NCBI GenBank assembly: GCA_963795485.1
Contig: CAWCIL010000008.1
Coordinates: forward strand, 124,001-188,000
From: AP-15 sp963795485
Lineage (GTDB): Bacteria > Pseudomonadota > Alphaproteobacteria > ATCC43930 > CGMCC-115725
Length of the DNA: 64,000 nucleotides
Direction: 5' to 3'
How positions within the stretch are numbered: position 1 is the stretch's first letter; each line of letters opens with the position of its first letter. The translations under genes were made by a program, and so were the position numbers. Positions 53,463-62,498 of the stretch are shown one piece after another. The notes beneath the pieces were generated by a model. It was not told the DNA's origin and ran no database searches. It worked only from the letters and a program-made list of their open reading frames with translations.

Positions 53463-53487
53463 AACCCGCCCTTTGGCGGGTTTTTCT
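53463..53487 (+). terminator. Intrinsic terminator just before the capsid gene
   Basis: AACCCGCC (53463-53470), loop CTTT, GGCGGGTT (53475-53482), continuing TTTCTTTG. An eight-base GC-rich stem with a four-base loop and a U-rich tract is a textbook Rho-independent terminator. It ends about 28 bases before the major capsid start at 53515. It probably terminates the small membrane-protein genes. The capsid gene then needs its own promoter or antitermination. Confidence 0.85.
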
Positions 53488-53514
53488 TTGCCCCCCTTTC
53501 GGGAGGAACTGTTG

Positions 53515-55015
53515 ATGAGTTCGATCACCCAGGAATCGCTGGAGCTGCTGAAAAGGGCTCTGGCGTCACCGAACGACGCGCTCGCCAAGTCGATCTCGAC
53601 CGCGACCGGCCTCGTCGCCTACGATCTTGCAGGCGCCGGCCAAGAACCTCTATCCGTTCGTCACCCCGATCCGGAACGTCATGCCGCGGGTCGGCGGCGG
53701 CACCGGCACGGCGACCAACTGGCGCCAGGTCAACGCCATCATCGGCTCCGGCTTCGACGCGATGGGCTGGGTTCCGGAAGGCCAGCGCTCGGGCCAGATG
53801 TCGTATTCGACCTCGAGCAAATCGGCCACTTTCGTGACCATCGGCGAGGAAGACGCCGCAACCTTCGAAGCGATCTCCGCCGGCCGCCAGTTTGAAGACA
53901 TCCAGGCGCTGATGACCTTCCGCCTGTTGCAGAAGATGATGCTGAAGGAGGAGATGGCGATCCTCGCCGGCAACGCCTCGCTGCAGCTCGGCACCCCGGC
54001 GACGCCGGTGCTGTCGGCGTCCGGCACTGGCGCGACCCTCCCGACCGCGACCTATTACGTCAAGGTCGTGGAGCTGACCCTCGAGGGCTACCAGAATTCG
54101 AGCGTGTCCGGCGGCGTCGCCACCACCAAGACCATCACCGGCGTCGACAACAAGACCTTTACCCTCGGCGGCGGTTCTTCCAACATCAGCGCCGAGGCCA
54201 GCGTGGCCGTGACGCTCGGCCAGACCCTCTTCTGCAGCGTCACCGCGATCCAGGGCGCGGTCGCCTATGCCTGGTACGTCTCGACCTCCACCGGGACCGA
54301 GACCTTGCAGGCGATCACCACGATCAACAGCCTTGCGGTTTCGGCGCCGCTCTCGACCGGCAACCAGTCGCAGACTGCGGTCACCGTCGATAACTCGGCC
54401 AATCCGAGCTATGCCTATGACGGGCTGCTGACCACTGCGCTGAAGAACGGCTCCAACGCCTACGTCAACATCCTGCCGACCGGCACGGCCGGGACCGGCA
54501 CGAGCTTGACTGCGTCGGGCCGCGGCTCGGTCGTCGAGATCGACACCATGTTCCAGACGATGTGGAACAATTTCGAATTGTCGCCGACCGTGCTCTATGT
54601 CAACGCCCAGGAACTGAAAAACATCACGACCAAGGTGTTGTCGAACAGCTCCGGGCCGTTGCTGCGCTATGACACGCCGGCCGACGGCAGCCAGGGCGAG
54701 TACCAGCTGACCGCGTCAGGGGTGGTGCAGTTCTACTACAACCCGTTCGCCATCTATGGCGGGCTGCGCATCCCGATCAAGATCCACCCGCGGGTTCCGC
54801 CCGGCACCATCATCGGCTGGGCCGAGAACCTGCCGATCCAGTACCAGTCGAACGAGGTGCCGAACGTCGCCGAGGTCAAGACCCGGCAGGACTACTACCA
54901 GATCGACTGGCCGATCGTGACCCGCCAGCGCCAGGTCGGCGTCTATGCCGAAGAGGTATTGGCGGTGTACGCGCCGTTTGCGATGGGCGTCATCACCAAT
55001 ATCACCAACGGCTGA
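53515..55015 (+). CDS. Major capsid protein with an inserted Ig-like domain, frameshifted near the start
   Basis: The capsid protein starts at ATG 53515 behind GGGAGGAAC. The N-terminus MSSITQESLELLKRALAS continues to GLVAYDL, then an extra base near 53626 breaks the frame. It resumes as QAPAKNLYPFVTPIRNVMPR and AIIGSGFDAMGWVPEGQRSG. The HK97-like core runs through ATFEAISAGRQFEDIQALM and MLKEEMAILAGNASLQLGTP. About residues 160-290 (53994-54390) are a beta-rich segment (TYYVKVVELTLEGYQNSSV, AVAYAWYVSTSTGTETLQ) that looks like an Ig/fibronectin domain. The chain then returns to the capsid fold (EIDTMFQTMWNNFELSPTV, YYNPFAIYGGLRIPIKIHP). Repaired length is about 500 residues. Confidence 0.9.
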
Positions 55016-55017
55016 TT

Positions 55018-55470
55018 TTGCTGCCCGAGCTGATAGCGCTACGTGCCGTGTTCGGCCAGGACGAGGCTAATCACGGCACGGCGCGCTATCGCGTCGACGG
55101 TGCCGGGCTGGTGCACGTGCCGTCGGAAGCGGTTGGCTTTTTGATCAGCAGAGGAGGGTTTGCCTTGGCGAAGACGACCGCCGTTGTAGCTACGGAGGCC
55201 CAGTCGGCCGAAACCGACCCGAACAGCCTGGTCCGGCTGCATCACGACGATGCAGGCGGATGCAGCTACGCCGGGCGCGGCTATCCGAGTCGACCAAAAC
55301 GGCGACGTTTTGGTTCCGGCGCAGGCAGCGCCGATCTGATCGCACACGGCTTTGTGCCGGCGCCGGAAGGCGGTCTGCGGCGCGAAGCCGGAACCGTAAC
55401 GGCCGACCGGGCAGGCAAAGCCGCGCCCGGAGCCAAGGCCCAGGCGGCGCTGCGCGAGGCGAGGGGGTGA
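55018..55470 (+). CDS. Phage head protein, unknown, with a compensated frame error
   Basis: This 150-codon frame from TTG 55018 lies two bases after the capsid stop. The first part LPELIALRAVFGQDEANHGT and HVPSEAVGFLISRGGFALAK is plain. At 55285-55335 the translated stretch RPKRRRFGSGAGS is out of place. Shifting by one base for about 45 bases gives VDQNGDVLVPAQA, which joins ADLIAHGFVPAPEGG naturally. One insertion near 55288 and one deletion near 55330 would explain this. The gene lies between capsid and connectors, where head completion or decoration proteins are found. Confidence 0.65.
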   Translation: MLPELIALRAVFGQDEANHGTARYRVDGAGLVHVPSEAVGFLISRGGFALAKTTAVVATEAQSAETDPNSLVRLHHDDAGGCSYAGRGYPSRPKRRRFGSGAGSADLIAHGFVPAPEGGLRREAGTVTADRAGKAAPGAKAQAALREARG

Positions 55471-55473
55471 GCC

Positions 55474-55755
55474 ATGTCTGAAATCAACGAGCCGGTCTAC
55501 GCCGCGACCGTGCGGCGGGCGATCAAGGCGATAAGCCCATCGGTGACCGGCGCAGCGCAAATCTGCGGATGGCCGGCCGCGTTCGACGCGGTCAGCACGA
55601 TCCTGATGTCGCTGCTGATCGCCGCGGTCGGCGGCGATGAGGCGCGTTCGGCCTGCGGCAGGATGTACGAAGAGGTGGCGCGGCTCGAAGACGCCTGGGC
55701 CCCGCTCTTGGCATTAGCCGCCGATTGCGGGGCAGAGCCGCAGGGGCGCGCCTGA
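55474..55755 (+). CDS. Small phage protein, unknown
   Basis: This 93-residue helical protein starts at ATG 55474, three bases after the preceding stop. Recognisable segments are VRRAIKAISPSVTGAAQI, AFDAVSTILMSLLIAAVGGD and YEEVARLEDAWAPLLALAAD. The central stretch is hydrophobic, but the whole is too polar for a clear membrane protein. The stop overlaps the next start (TGATG). Its place between capsid and connector genes suggests a head accessory. Confidence 0.65.
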   Translation: MSEINEPVYAATVRRAIKAISPSVTGAAQICGWPAAFDAVSTILMSLLIAAVGGDEARSACGRMYEEVARLEDAWAPLLALAADCGAEPQGRA

Positions 55756-56403
55756 TGGCTTACGGTGATCTGACAATTCTCGCCGATGTCAAAGCATGGC
55801 TGCAGACCGGGCAAAGCGCCTTTCCGCCAACCGACGATGCACTGCTGACCCGGCTGATCACGGCGGCGAGCCAATATATTCAAACCTGGCTCAACCGCCA
55901 GATCGCGCAATCCGACTACGTCGAGGTGCGCGACGGCACCGGCGGCCAGCGATTGCAATTCGCGTGCTTTCCGGTTTCCGCAGTATTGTCGCTGACCATC
56001 GACGGCCTCGCGATCCCGCCGGCGCCGCCGCCCGCGCCGAGCAGCGGCTTGACCGCCGGTTACGTGTTCTCGCCGACTCAGCTGGCGGTGCGCGGATACC
56101 ATTTTACGCGCCGGGCGCAGAACGTCGTTGTTACCTACACGGCCGGATACCCGACGACTCCTGCCGAAATCGCCCAGGCCTGCATCGAGCTGGTCGCCCT
56201 GCGCTACCGCGAGCGGACGCGCATCGGCGAGGTATCGAAGTCGGTGGGCGGCGGCGAGACCGTGACCTACGCACAAAAGGACATGAGCCTCGCCGATTGC
56301 GACGTTGCTGCAGCAATACCGGGCGGTGGCGCCGATCGCCGGCTATGCGCTGATGACGGCGCCGACCGGCACCGACCCGGCGACACTCGCGGCGGCACTG
56401 TGA
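55755..56403 (+). CDS. Head-tail connector (adaptor) protein, frameshifted at the C-terminus
   Basis: The adaptor (RcGTA gene 6-like) begins MAYGDLTILADVKAWLQTG and continues LLTRLITAASQYIQTWLNRQ, VSAVLSLTIDGLAIPPAP, RRAQNVVVTYTAGYPTTP and EIAQACIELVALRYRERTRI, typical of gp6-type connectors. The frame should shift by one base near 56303. The corrected tail ends LQQYRAVAPIAGYALMTAP and stops at 56403. Without the shift the frame runs on into the next gene. The start overlaps the preceding stop. Repaired length is about 215 residues. Confidence 0.85.
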
Positions 56404-56881
56404 TTTCGGCCGCTGTCCTCGGCGCCGGGCCGGCGCTCGAGCGGCTGCGGGCGCTTCCCGATCTGGCCAATACCGGGATCGCGCGGGCGATCGCCAAGCT
56501 CGGCATCGATCTGCAAAGCCACGTTCAGCAGGATAAGCTCAGCGGCCAGGTGCTCGCGGTCCGCAGCGGAGCGCTGAAGTCGAGTATCGACGTCGCGACC
56601 GATCAGGGGCGCAGCGACGATCACCGCGACGGTCTACACCGATCTCGATTATGCCGCGGCTCAGGAATACGGATTTTCCGGGACAGTCAACGTCACGAGC
56701 GAGCCTGCGCCAGATCAAGGAGGCCTTCGGCCGCCCGATCGCCGCCAAGACGATCGCTGTCGGCGCGCACAGCCGCCGCATGAATTTGCCCGAACGCTCG
56801 TTCCTGCGCTCGGCGCTCGACGACATGGCTCCCGACATCGGCGCGGGTGTGGAAGACGCATTGCGCGAGGCGATTGCCTGA
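56400..56881 (+). CDS. HK97-gp10-like head closure / tail-joining protein, two frameshifts
   Basis: The gene starts at GTG 56400, overlapping the corrected adaptor stop. The chain reads ISAAVLGAGPALERLRALPD, IAKLGIDLQSHVQQDKLSG and RSGALKSSIDVATDQG. It then needs shifts near 56610 (to TITATVYTDLDYAAAQEYG) and near 56700 (to LRQIKEAFGRPIAAKTIAVG), and ends RSFLRSALDDMAPDIGAG. The pattern LKSSI ... DYAAAQEYG ... RSFLRSAL is the HK97-gp10 family signature. Repaired length is about 160 residues. It serves in connector assembly between capsid and tail. Confidence 0.8.
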
Positions 56882-57315
56882 TGATCATTCGCGAAGCCAT
56901 TTACGCGGCGCTGTGGACCCTGGCCTCGAGTGCCGGCAGCTTTGCCAGCGCCAATCGCCGGCTGCGGCATTGGGCGGACGTGGCGCCGGCCGAGCAGCCG
57001 GCATTGTTCATGAGCGAAAAGGGCGGCCATGCGCAAGTCAAGGCATTGGGCGCACCGATCGTGTGGACGCTCTACGCCGATTTCTACATCTACGTCCATT
57101 CGGACGATCCCTACGCGGCGCCGGCGACGATCCTGAACCCGCTGCTCGACGCGCTCGAACGAGCGCTGGCGCCGTCGGCGGGAACCGGGCTGCAGACGCT
57201 CGGCCTGCCTTCGATGGTCCAGCACGCCTACATCGCCGGCAAGATCGAAACCGACGAGGGGGTCCTCGGCGACCAGGCGATCGCGATCGTCCCGGTCGAG
57301 ATCCTGTGCTTCTGA
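56881..57315 (+). CDS. Tail terminator/completion protein (DUF3168-like)
   Basis: This 144-residue protein starts at ATG 56881, overlapping the preceding stop (TGATG). It shows IREAIYAALWTLASSAGSFA, AEQPALFMSEKGGHAQVKAL, WTLYADFYIYVHSDDPYAAP and LLDALERALAPSAGTGLQTL, in the size and pattern of tail terminator proteins (RcGTA gene 8-like) that cap the tail tube. The frame is intact. It is followed by a short gap and a small protein before the tail tube. Confidence 0.75.
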   Translation: MIIREAIYAALWTLASSAGSFASANRRLRHWADVAPAEQPALFMSEKGGHAQVKALGAPIVWTLYADFYIYVHSDDPYAAPATILNPLLDALERALAPSAGTGLQTLGLPSMVQHAYIAGKIETDEGVLGDQAIAIVPVEILCF

Positions 57316-57409
57316 CGATCGGGTATCGCCGGACCGTCGATCCGCTCCCTGTCACCTCGTCCGGGCACACCATAGGCGAAACCAATGGCCCGCATTATCG
57401 GAGAGCACC

Positions 57410-57655
57410 ATGGATGACATCGACGCGACGGTGGCGCTGCCGCCGAGCCCAGTCGACCAATTGATCGAGCGCTGGTGGGAAGAGCATTTCCCGGGCTCGG
57501 CCGTCGCTCGCGACACCGCGGCCTGGAACGTCGCCCACGGCGCGAAGGAAATGCTGAAGCGGCTGCTGGATCAAGGCCGCGGCTCGGCTCAATGCCCGCC
57601 TCCGGCGCAAGCCTCGGCGAAAGCTGGCGGCGAAGATTTGCAAGGGAGTATCTGA
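57410..57655 (+). CDS. Small phage protein, unknown
   Basis: This 81-residue protein starts at ATG 57410 with GGAG upstream. The N-terminal half SPVDQLIERWWEEHFPGSAV and NVAHGAKEMLKRLLDQGRG is helical and charged, and the rest is Pro/Ala-rich. It ends one base before the tail tube start. It has the position of small accessory genes between terminator and tube. No function is recognised. Confidence 0.6.
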   Translation: MDDIDATVALPPSPVDQLIERWWEEHFPGSAVARDTAAWNVAHGAKEMLKRLLDQGRGSAQCPPPAQASAKAGGEDLQGSI

Positions 57656-57656
57656 A

Positions 57657-58403
57657 ATGCAGCTCAGCTTCGGCTCCGGCGCGGTCTGGGGCGAACGCAC
57701 CGACGTTGTCGGCTCGGGGATCGGCCCGCGCCAGTTCGGCGTGCTCCAGGACATCCAGATCGATTTCGACTGGACCGACAAGGAGCTTTACGGCCAGCTC
57801 CAGTTCCCGGTGGCGATCGCCCGCGGCCAGGGCAAGATCAGCGGCAAGGCCAAGTTCGCGCAGATCCTCGGTCTTTTGTATTCCGACATCTTCTTCGGAA
57901 CGACTGCAGCCACCGGGCAGTTTGCGGTGTCCCAGCTCGAGGCCGCCACGGTGCCGGCAGTGACGCCCTATACGGTGACTGTCGCCAATGCGGCGACATA
58001 CAATGACGACCTCGGCGTCGTCTACGCCGCCACCGGCAAGCGCTTCAACCGGGTGACAACGCCCTCTGCCGCCGGTCAATACTCGGTCAATTTCGCCAGC
58101 GGCGTCTATACCTTTTCGGCTGCCGACGCCAATGCGGCATTGCTGGTCTCCTACACCTACAACGTCACGACCAGCGGCAACAAGCTCACCTTGACCAATC
58201 AGCTGATGGGCACGACGCCGACCTTCAAGGCGACGTTTTACACGACCTATGGCGGCGAAGGACTGGCGTTGCGGCTCAACGCCTGCACCGCCAACAAGTT
58301 ATCGATGCCGACCAAGATCGACGACTGGTCGATCAGCGAGCTCGATTTCATGGCTTTTGCCGACGCTTCGGGCACGATCGGCTATCTGAGCACCGTCGAA
58401 TGA
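57657..58403 (+). CDS. Major tail tube protein
   Basis: The 248-residue tail tube protein (RcGTA gene 9 position) starts at ATG 57657. It reads GSGAVWGERTDVVGSGIGPR, FGVLQDIQIDFDWTDKELYG and LQFPVAIARGQGKISGKAKF. The central part, TPYTVTVANAATYNDDLGVV and FASGVYTFSAADANAALLVS, is a beta-sandwich insertion. The end, KLSMPTKIDDWSISELDFMA and ASGTIGYLSTVE, returns to the tube fold. The frame is intact. The following gene starts with a four-base overlap (ATGA) or at the downstream ATG 58451. Confidence 0.85.
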   Translation: MQLSFGSGAVWGERTDVVGSGIGPRQFGVLQDIQIDFDWTDKELYGQLQFPVAIARGQGKISGKAKFAQILGLLYSDIFFGTTAATGQFAVSQLEAATVPAVTPYTVTVANAATYNDDLGVVYAATGKRFNRVTTPSAAGQYSVNFASGVYTFSAADANAALLVSYTYNVTTSGNKLTLTNQLMGTTPTFKATFYTTYGGEGLALRLNACTANKLSMPTKIDDWSISELDFMAFADASGTIGYLSTVE

Positions 58404-58450
58404 GCTGCGCCCTCATAACCGCAGGAATTCGCGAGCGACTGGAGAAGAGA

Positions 58451-59164
58451 ATGATCCCCGGCGTGATGGTCGCGATGGGCGGCCAAGAGTGGACCGTGCC
58501 GCCCTTGACCCTGGGCCAGCTGCGTCGGCTGATGCCGAAGGTGCGTCAGCTGACCGAGATCGGCGCGCAGATGGGCGAGACCCAGATCGGCGTTCTGGTC
58601 GAGATCGTCGCCGCGGCGCTGCAGCGCAATTATCCCGACATGACGGCGGAAACGGTCGAGAACCTGCTCGATCTCGGCAACGCCGGGCCGGTGTTGAATG
58701 CGGTCCTGACCGGCTCGGGTCTGAGGCCGCGGGAGCGACCGCCGGGGGAAGCCGCGGCCCCCGGGCCGAGCTCGGGGGCCGACACGACAGCACCGGCGTG
58801 CGAGCCCGGCGACGGCTGGGGGTCCATCTACGGTCTCCTCGCCACCGCCTGCGGCTACAGCTATCCCGTAATCGACGCGATGACGCTCCTCGAGGTCGAG
58901 GAGCTGACCCGGTATTGGATCGATCATCCGCCGCTGCACCTGATGGTTGCCGCCTATCTCGGCGCTCGGCAAGGGCAACAGCAGGCGGGCACGCTCCGAA
59001 CTCTCGGCGCGCCGCACGCCGTGGCACTGGGCGCGAACTCGGACATCGGCGCGCTCCTCGCCGAGCTCGGGCCGAGCTTCGCCGGTGGGGACGTGCATGC
59101 CGGCCTCGCGCCCGTGGTGCTCGATTTCACCGAGTTGAGGCGCCGGGCCAGATCGGCTGATTGA
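58451..59164 (+). CDS. Tail assembly chaperone
   Basis: This 237-residue protein from ATG 58451 has GGAGAAG just upstream; ATG 58400, overlapping the previous stop, is the alternative. The N-terminal part GVMVAMGGQEWTVPPLTLGQ and QIGVLVEIVAAALQRNYPDM is like the GTA/gpG tail chaperone. After a Pro/Gly-rich linker (RPPGEAAAPGPSSG), the C-terminal part GWGSIYGLLATACGYSYPVI and DAMTLLEVEELTRYWIDHPP resembles the T-type extension. In many phages the two are joined by a programmed frameshift; here they are in one frame. It precedes the tape measure. Confidence 0.78.
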   Translation: MIPGVMVAMGGQEWTVPPLTLGQLRRLMPKVRQLTEIGAQMGETQIGVLVEIVAAALQRNYPDMTAETVENLLDLGNAGPVLNAVLTGSGLRPRERPPGEAAAPGPSSGADTTAPACEPGDGWGSIYGLLATACGYSYPVIDAMTLLEVEELTRYWIDHPPLHLMVAAYLGARQGQQQAGTLRTLGAPHAVALGANSDIGALLAELGPSFAGGDVHAGLAPVVLDFTELRRRARSAD

Positions 59165-59248
59165 GGACTTCAGCGAGGGTCGGCGTGCCACCGCGCCGTC
59201 GCCGAGACGGAGGCCCTGACAGGCGACTTTTTTGATTGAGAGGCTGAC

Positions 59249-60783
59249 TTGGCCGATATTGAAACCAGCGTCGCGATCACCGCCCAAACCGGCGATCTGC
59301 AATCGGGAATGCAGACCGCGGCGAGTGCGGTGGAAACCGCGACCGAGGCGATGAAGGCTCAGTTCGCCGGTCTCGGCGCCGCGGCCCAGCAGGCGCAGTC
59401 CCATATCAGCGCCGCAGCCGCGCAGATCGGGTCGACGGTCGGTGCGTTGCAGGCCAAGGCGGCGAACCTGGCCGGCTCGGCCGGCAGCGGCGTGGCTCAA
59501 ATGACGGCCGCCGGGGGCAATCGCGGGCAGGATGCCGGAATTTCGGTTACCCAGGCGGGCGGCAGCCAGTCCGGAGGCAATGCCCAAAACCGGGCGCAGG
59601 AGTGGCGCGCCGAGCTGCAAAGGCCAGCTCGCGGACGAGCAGTCCTTTTTTGCCGATTCGAAGTCCGAGGAGCTGGCGTTCTGGCAGGACAAGCTGGCGC
59701 TGACCCAGGCTGGCTCGAAGGAGCAGCTGGCGGTCGAAAGCAACATCTACCAGCTCGAAAAGCAGCTGGCGGTCAAAACGAGCGCGACAGCCTCGCCTCG
59801 CTCGATGCCGACGAGAAGGTCACCGAAGCCGCCTATGCCCGCAAAAAAGCGGCGATCCAAGAACAGGTCGCAGCTGGGCAAGGAATCCGGCGGCGAGGAG
59901 GTCGCGCAGCTAAAGGACCTGCTCGACAGCGAATGGGCCCTGCAGCAGGACTATTACGAAAAAAAGCTGGCGGCTGCCGAGAACGACGCGCGCACCCAGG
60001 AAAAGCTGACCGAAGAAGAGGAACTCGCCTATCAGAAATACCTGACCGACAAGCAGAAGCTCGATACCCAGGCGGTGCAGGACAGCCAAAAGCAGTGGGA
60101 GAGCCTACTGCAACCGATCCAGCGCGCGCTCGACACCTCGATCACCGGGATCATCCTGGGCACGACGACGGTGCAGAAGGCGCTATCGAACCTCGCGCAA
60201 TCGATTATCGCCGAATTCGTCAATTCCGCAGTCAAGAGTGTGTTCGGCCAACTCGGCAAACTGCTCGGCTCGAGCTTGACGGGCGGCGGCGGCGGCAGCG
60301 GCAGCGCGGCGATCAGGATTTCTGGGGCGGCATCACCGGCGCCGGCGAAGACATCGTGGGCGGCGGTGTCTCCCAGGGCTTGTTCGGCTCGGGCGGTCTC
60401 CTGGGCGCGCTCGGGCTCGGCAGCCTGGTTTCGGGCGGCGGCGATCTTCGGCAGCCTGTTCAAGCGGCATCGGATCGCTGTTCGGGTTCGAGCATGGCGG
60501 CATCGTGCCGTCGGCGCAGGGCGGCTGGATGGTGCCCTCGACTTCGCTGGCGATGCTGCACGCCAATGAAATGGTGCTGCCGGCGAACATCAGCCAAGGG
60601 CTCCAGTCGATGATCGCCGGCGGCGCGGCGGTGCGGCGCATCGGGCGGCGGAGCGAACGTGATGTTCAATGTTTCGGCCATGGACAGCCAGTCCGTCGCC
60701 AAATTCTTTCAGTCGAACGGCAATGTCCTGGTCGCTGCGATCAACCGGGCGACGCGCAATGGCGCGGCTCTGCGGAGCGCCTG
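59249..60783 (+). CDS. Short tail tape measure protein, several frameshifts
   Basis: Translation likely starts at TTG 59249 behind GAGAGG. The N-terminus is ADIETSVAITAQTGDLQSGM with Ala-rich heptads (AAAAQIGSTVGALQAKAANL). The frame changes near 59560-59630 to DEQSFFADSKSEELAFWQDK and ALTQAGSKEQLAVESNIYQL, continuing through EWALQQDYYEKKLAAAENDA and ALDTSITGIILGTTTVQKAL. It changes again near 60300-60320 (FWGGITGAGEDIVGGGVSQG), then near 60470-60490 (GWMVPSTSLAMLHANEMVLP). A last shift near 60650 leads to FNVSAMDSQSVAKFFQSNG and the stop at 60783. Repaired length is about 510 residues, a short ruler. It follows the chaperone and ends one base before the DUF2460 gene. Confidence 0.8.
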
Positions 60784-61404
60784 ATGGCACTGGTTTTCCC
60801 GGCCCTGCCCGGGCTCGCTTGGAGCGTCACCAAGACGCCGACCTTCCAGACCCGCATCCAGCGCGCGGTCTCGGGTCGCGAGTTGCGGGCGCTCGATTAT
60901 CCTTATCCCCTATGGCAGTTCACTCTGGTCTTTGCATTTCTCCGCGACAACCCGGCTGCAGGGTTCGACGAATTGCGCACGCTGCTCGGGTTTTACCTAT
61001 CGAGTCAGGGCGCCTATGGAGAATTCCTGTTTCAGGACCCGAGCGATTATCAGGTTGCCGGCCAATATCTCGGCACTGGCGATTCGAGCGTCAACATCTT
61101 TCAATTGCAGCGCACGATGGGGACGGCATTGCCCAACGGCGGCTTTGTCGAGCCGATCGTGGCGCCCAATCTGGTCAGCGCGGTCTACTTCGACGGTATC
61201 GTTCAAAACTCGTCGGGCTACAGCGTCGATCCGAATACCGGGCTGCTGACCTTCGCGATGCCGCCCCCCACCGGTCTCGTCATCACCGCAGATTTTTCCT
61301 ATTGGTTTCGCTGCCGGTTTGTCGACGACAGCTATGATTTCGAGAATTTCATGTATCGGCTGTGGCAGCTCAAAAAACTGACTTTCATCTCGGTGCGGAC
61401 ATGA
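60784..61404 (+). CDS. DUF2460 distal tail protein (RcGTA gene 12-like)
   Basis: This 206-residue protein starts at ATG 60784 directly after the tape measure stop. Motifs are FPALPGLAWSVTKTPTFQTR, ELRALDYPYPLWQFTLVFAF, YLSSQGAYGEFLFQDPSDYQ, VDPNTGLLTFAMPPPTGLVI and RFVDDSYDFENFMYRLWQLK, which define DUF2460. In RcGTA its relative forms the distal tail ring. The frame is intact. The glycosyltransferase gene overlaps the stop and separates this gene from DUF2163, which is adjacent in RcGTA. Confidence 0.93.
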   Translation: MALVFPALPGLAWSVTKTPTFQTRIQRAVSGRELRALDYPYPLWQFTLVFAFLRDNPAAGFDELRTLLGFYLSSQGAYGEFLFQDPSDYQVAGQYLGTGDSSVNIFQLQRTMGTALPNGGFVEPIVAPNLVSAVYFDGIVQNSSGYSVDPNTGLLTFAMPPPTGLVITADFSYWFRCRFVDDSYDFENFMYRLWQLKKLTFISVRT

Positions 61405-62485
61405 CGCTGGTTGCAACCGCCGCTGCAGCATCGCCGCTCTCGCGTGCTGTTCCTCTGCAAGCGGCGACGCGGATATTGGGGGCCGGGTGAGCATTATGGC
61501 TGCGGATCTGTCGTCGGGGCTGAGCAACTCGGTCTCCTTCCTCGTCGACATGCTGGCCGGGATCGGCGTGGCGGCAAAAGCCGTCGAGGTCGTCGACAAC
61601 AACTCGATCGACCGCGAGGTGTCGGCCTATCGAGCCACTCATGCGATCGTCGAGGCGCTGTGGGTCGTGCCCGAGAAGTTCGATGTTCTGACGAACCTCC
61701 ATCCACGCACGCAATGGATCGTGCGCAATCATTCGGAAGCGCCGTTTTTGTCCGGTGAGGGGATCGCGACCTCGTGGATCGCCGGCTATCTGCAGCGCGG
61801 CATCGAAATCATGTGCAACTCGACATTGGCGCAGGCTCAGCTGAAGGCCATGGCCATCGATTTCGGCAGCGCGGAGGCGTTGGTCACCTATGGGCCGAAT
61901 TTCTATCCGTTTCCCGGCCGAGCCGCGGTAACCCCGCGCTCGCCGGTGATGAAAGGCGAAGTCCATATCGGGTGTTTCGGTGCGATCCGCCCATTGAAGA
62001 ACCATCTGGCGCAGGCTATCGCCGCAATCTCCTTTGCCAACGCGCAAGGTCTGAAGCTGCGCTTCTACGTCAACGCCGGTCGGATCGAGGGCGGCGCATC
62101 GCCGGTGCTCCGCAATCTGCGCGATCTGTTCTCGGCCTCGGCCGCTGGCCGCCATTTTCTGGTCGAGCAGGACTGGCTGCCGCATCAGCAATTTCTGGCG
62201 AATTTGGCGGCAACCACGGACATCGCGATGCAGGTGTCGTTCTCCGAGACTTTCAACATCGTCTCGGCGGATTCGGCTGCCGCTGGTCTTCCGGTCATTG
62301 GATCTGCCGCGATCCCGTGGCTCGGCGCTTATGCGCAGGCCTCGCCCGGCGATATCGGCGAAATGGAAACGGCTTTGAACGCGGTTTGGAACGTCGATCT
62401 TCGCCAGCGGCTCACGTCGCAAAGCAACGATCTGCATGCCTGGTCCGCCGCCGCCCAATCGGCATGGTTGTCGAGATTTCAATGA
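61401..62485 (+). CDS. GT-B type glycosyltransferase inside the tail-tip module, frameshifted near the start
   Basis: ATG 61401 overlaps the DUF2460 stop. The first residues run out of frame soon, and the sensible frame opens at about 61440 with SRVLFLCKRR, GYWGPGEHYG and a further one-base shift near 61495-61505 to LSSGLSNSVSFLVDMLAG. The rest is intact: VVPEKFDVLTNLHPRTQWIV, ALVTYGPNFYPFPGRAAVTP, the GT-B GEVHIGCFGAIRPLKNHLAQ and SFSETFNIVSADSAAAGLPV (E-x7-E-like). The protein would have about 360 residues and use a nucleotide-sugar. It may modify a phage tail protein or the host surface. Its place between DUF2460 and DUF2163 is unusual. Confidence 0.75.
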
Positions 62486-62498
62486 TCAGGCGTGACGA

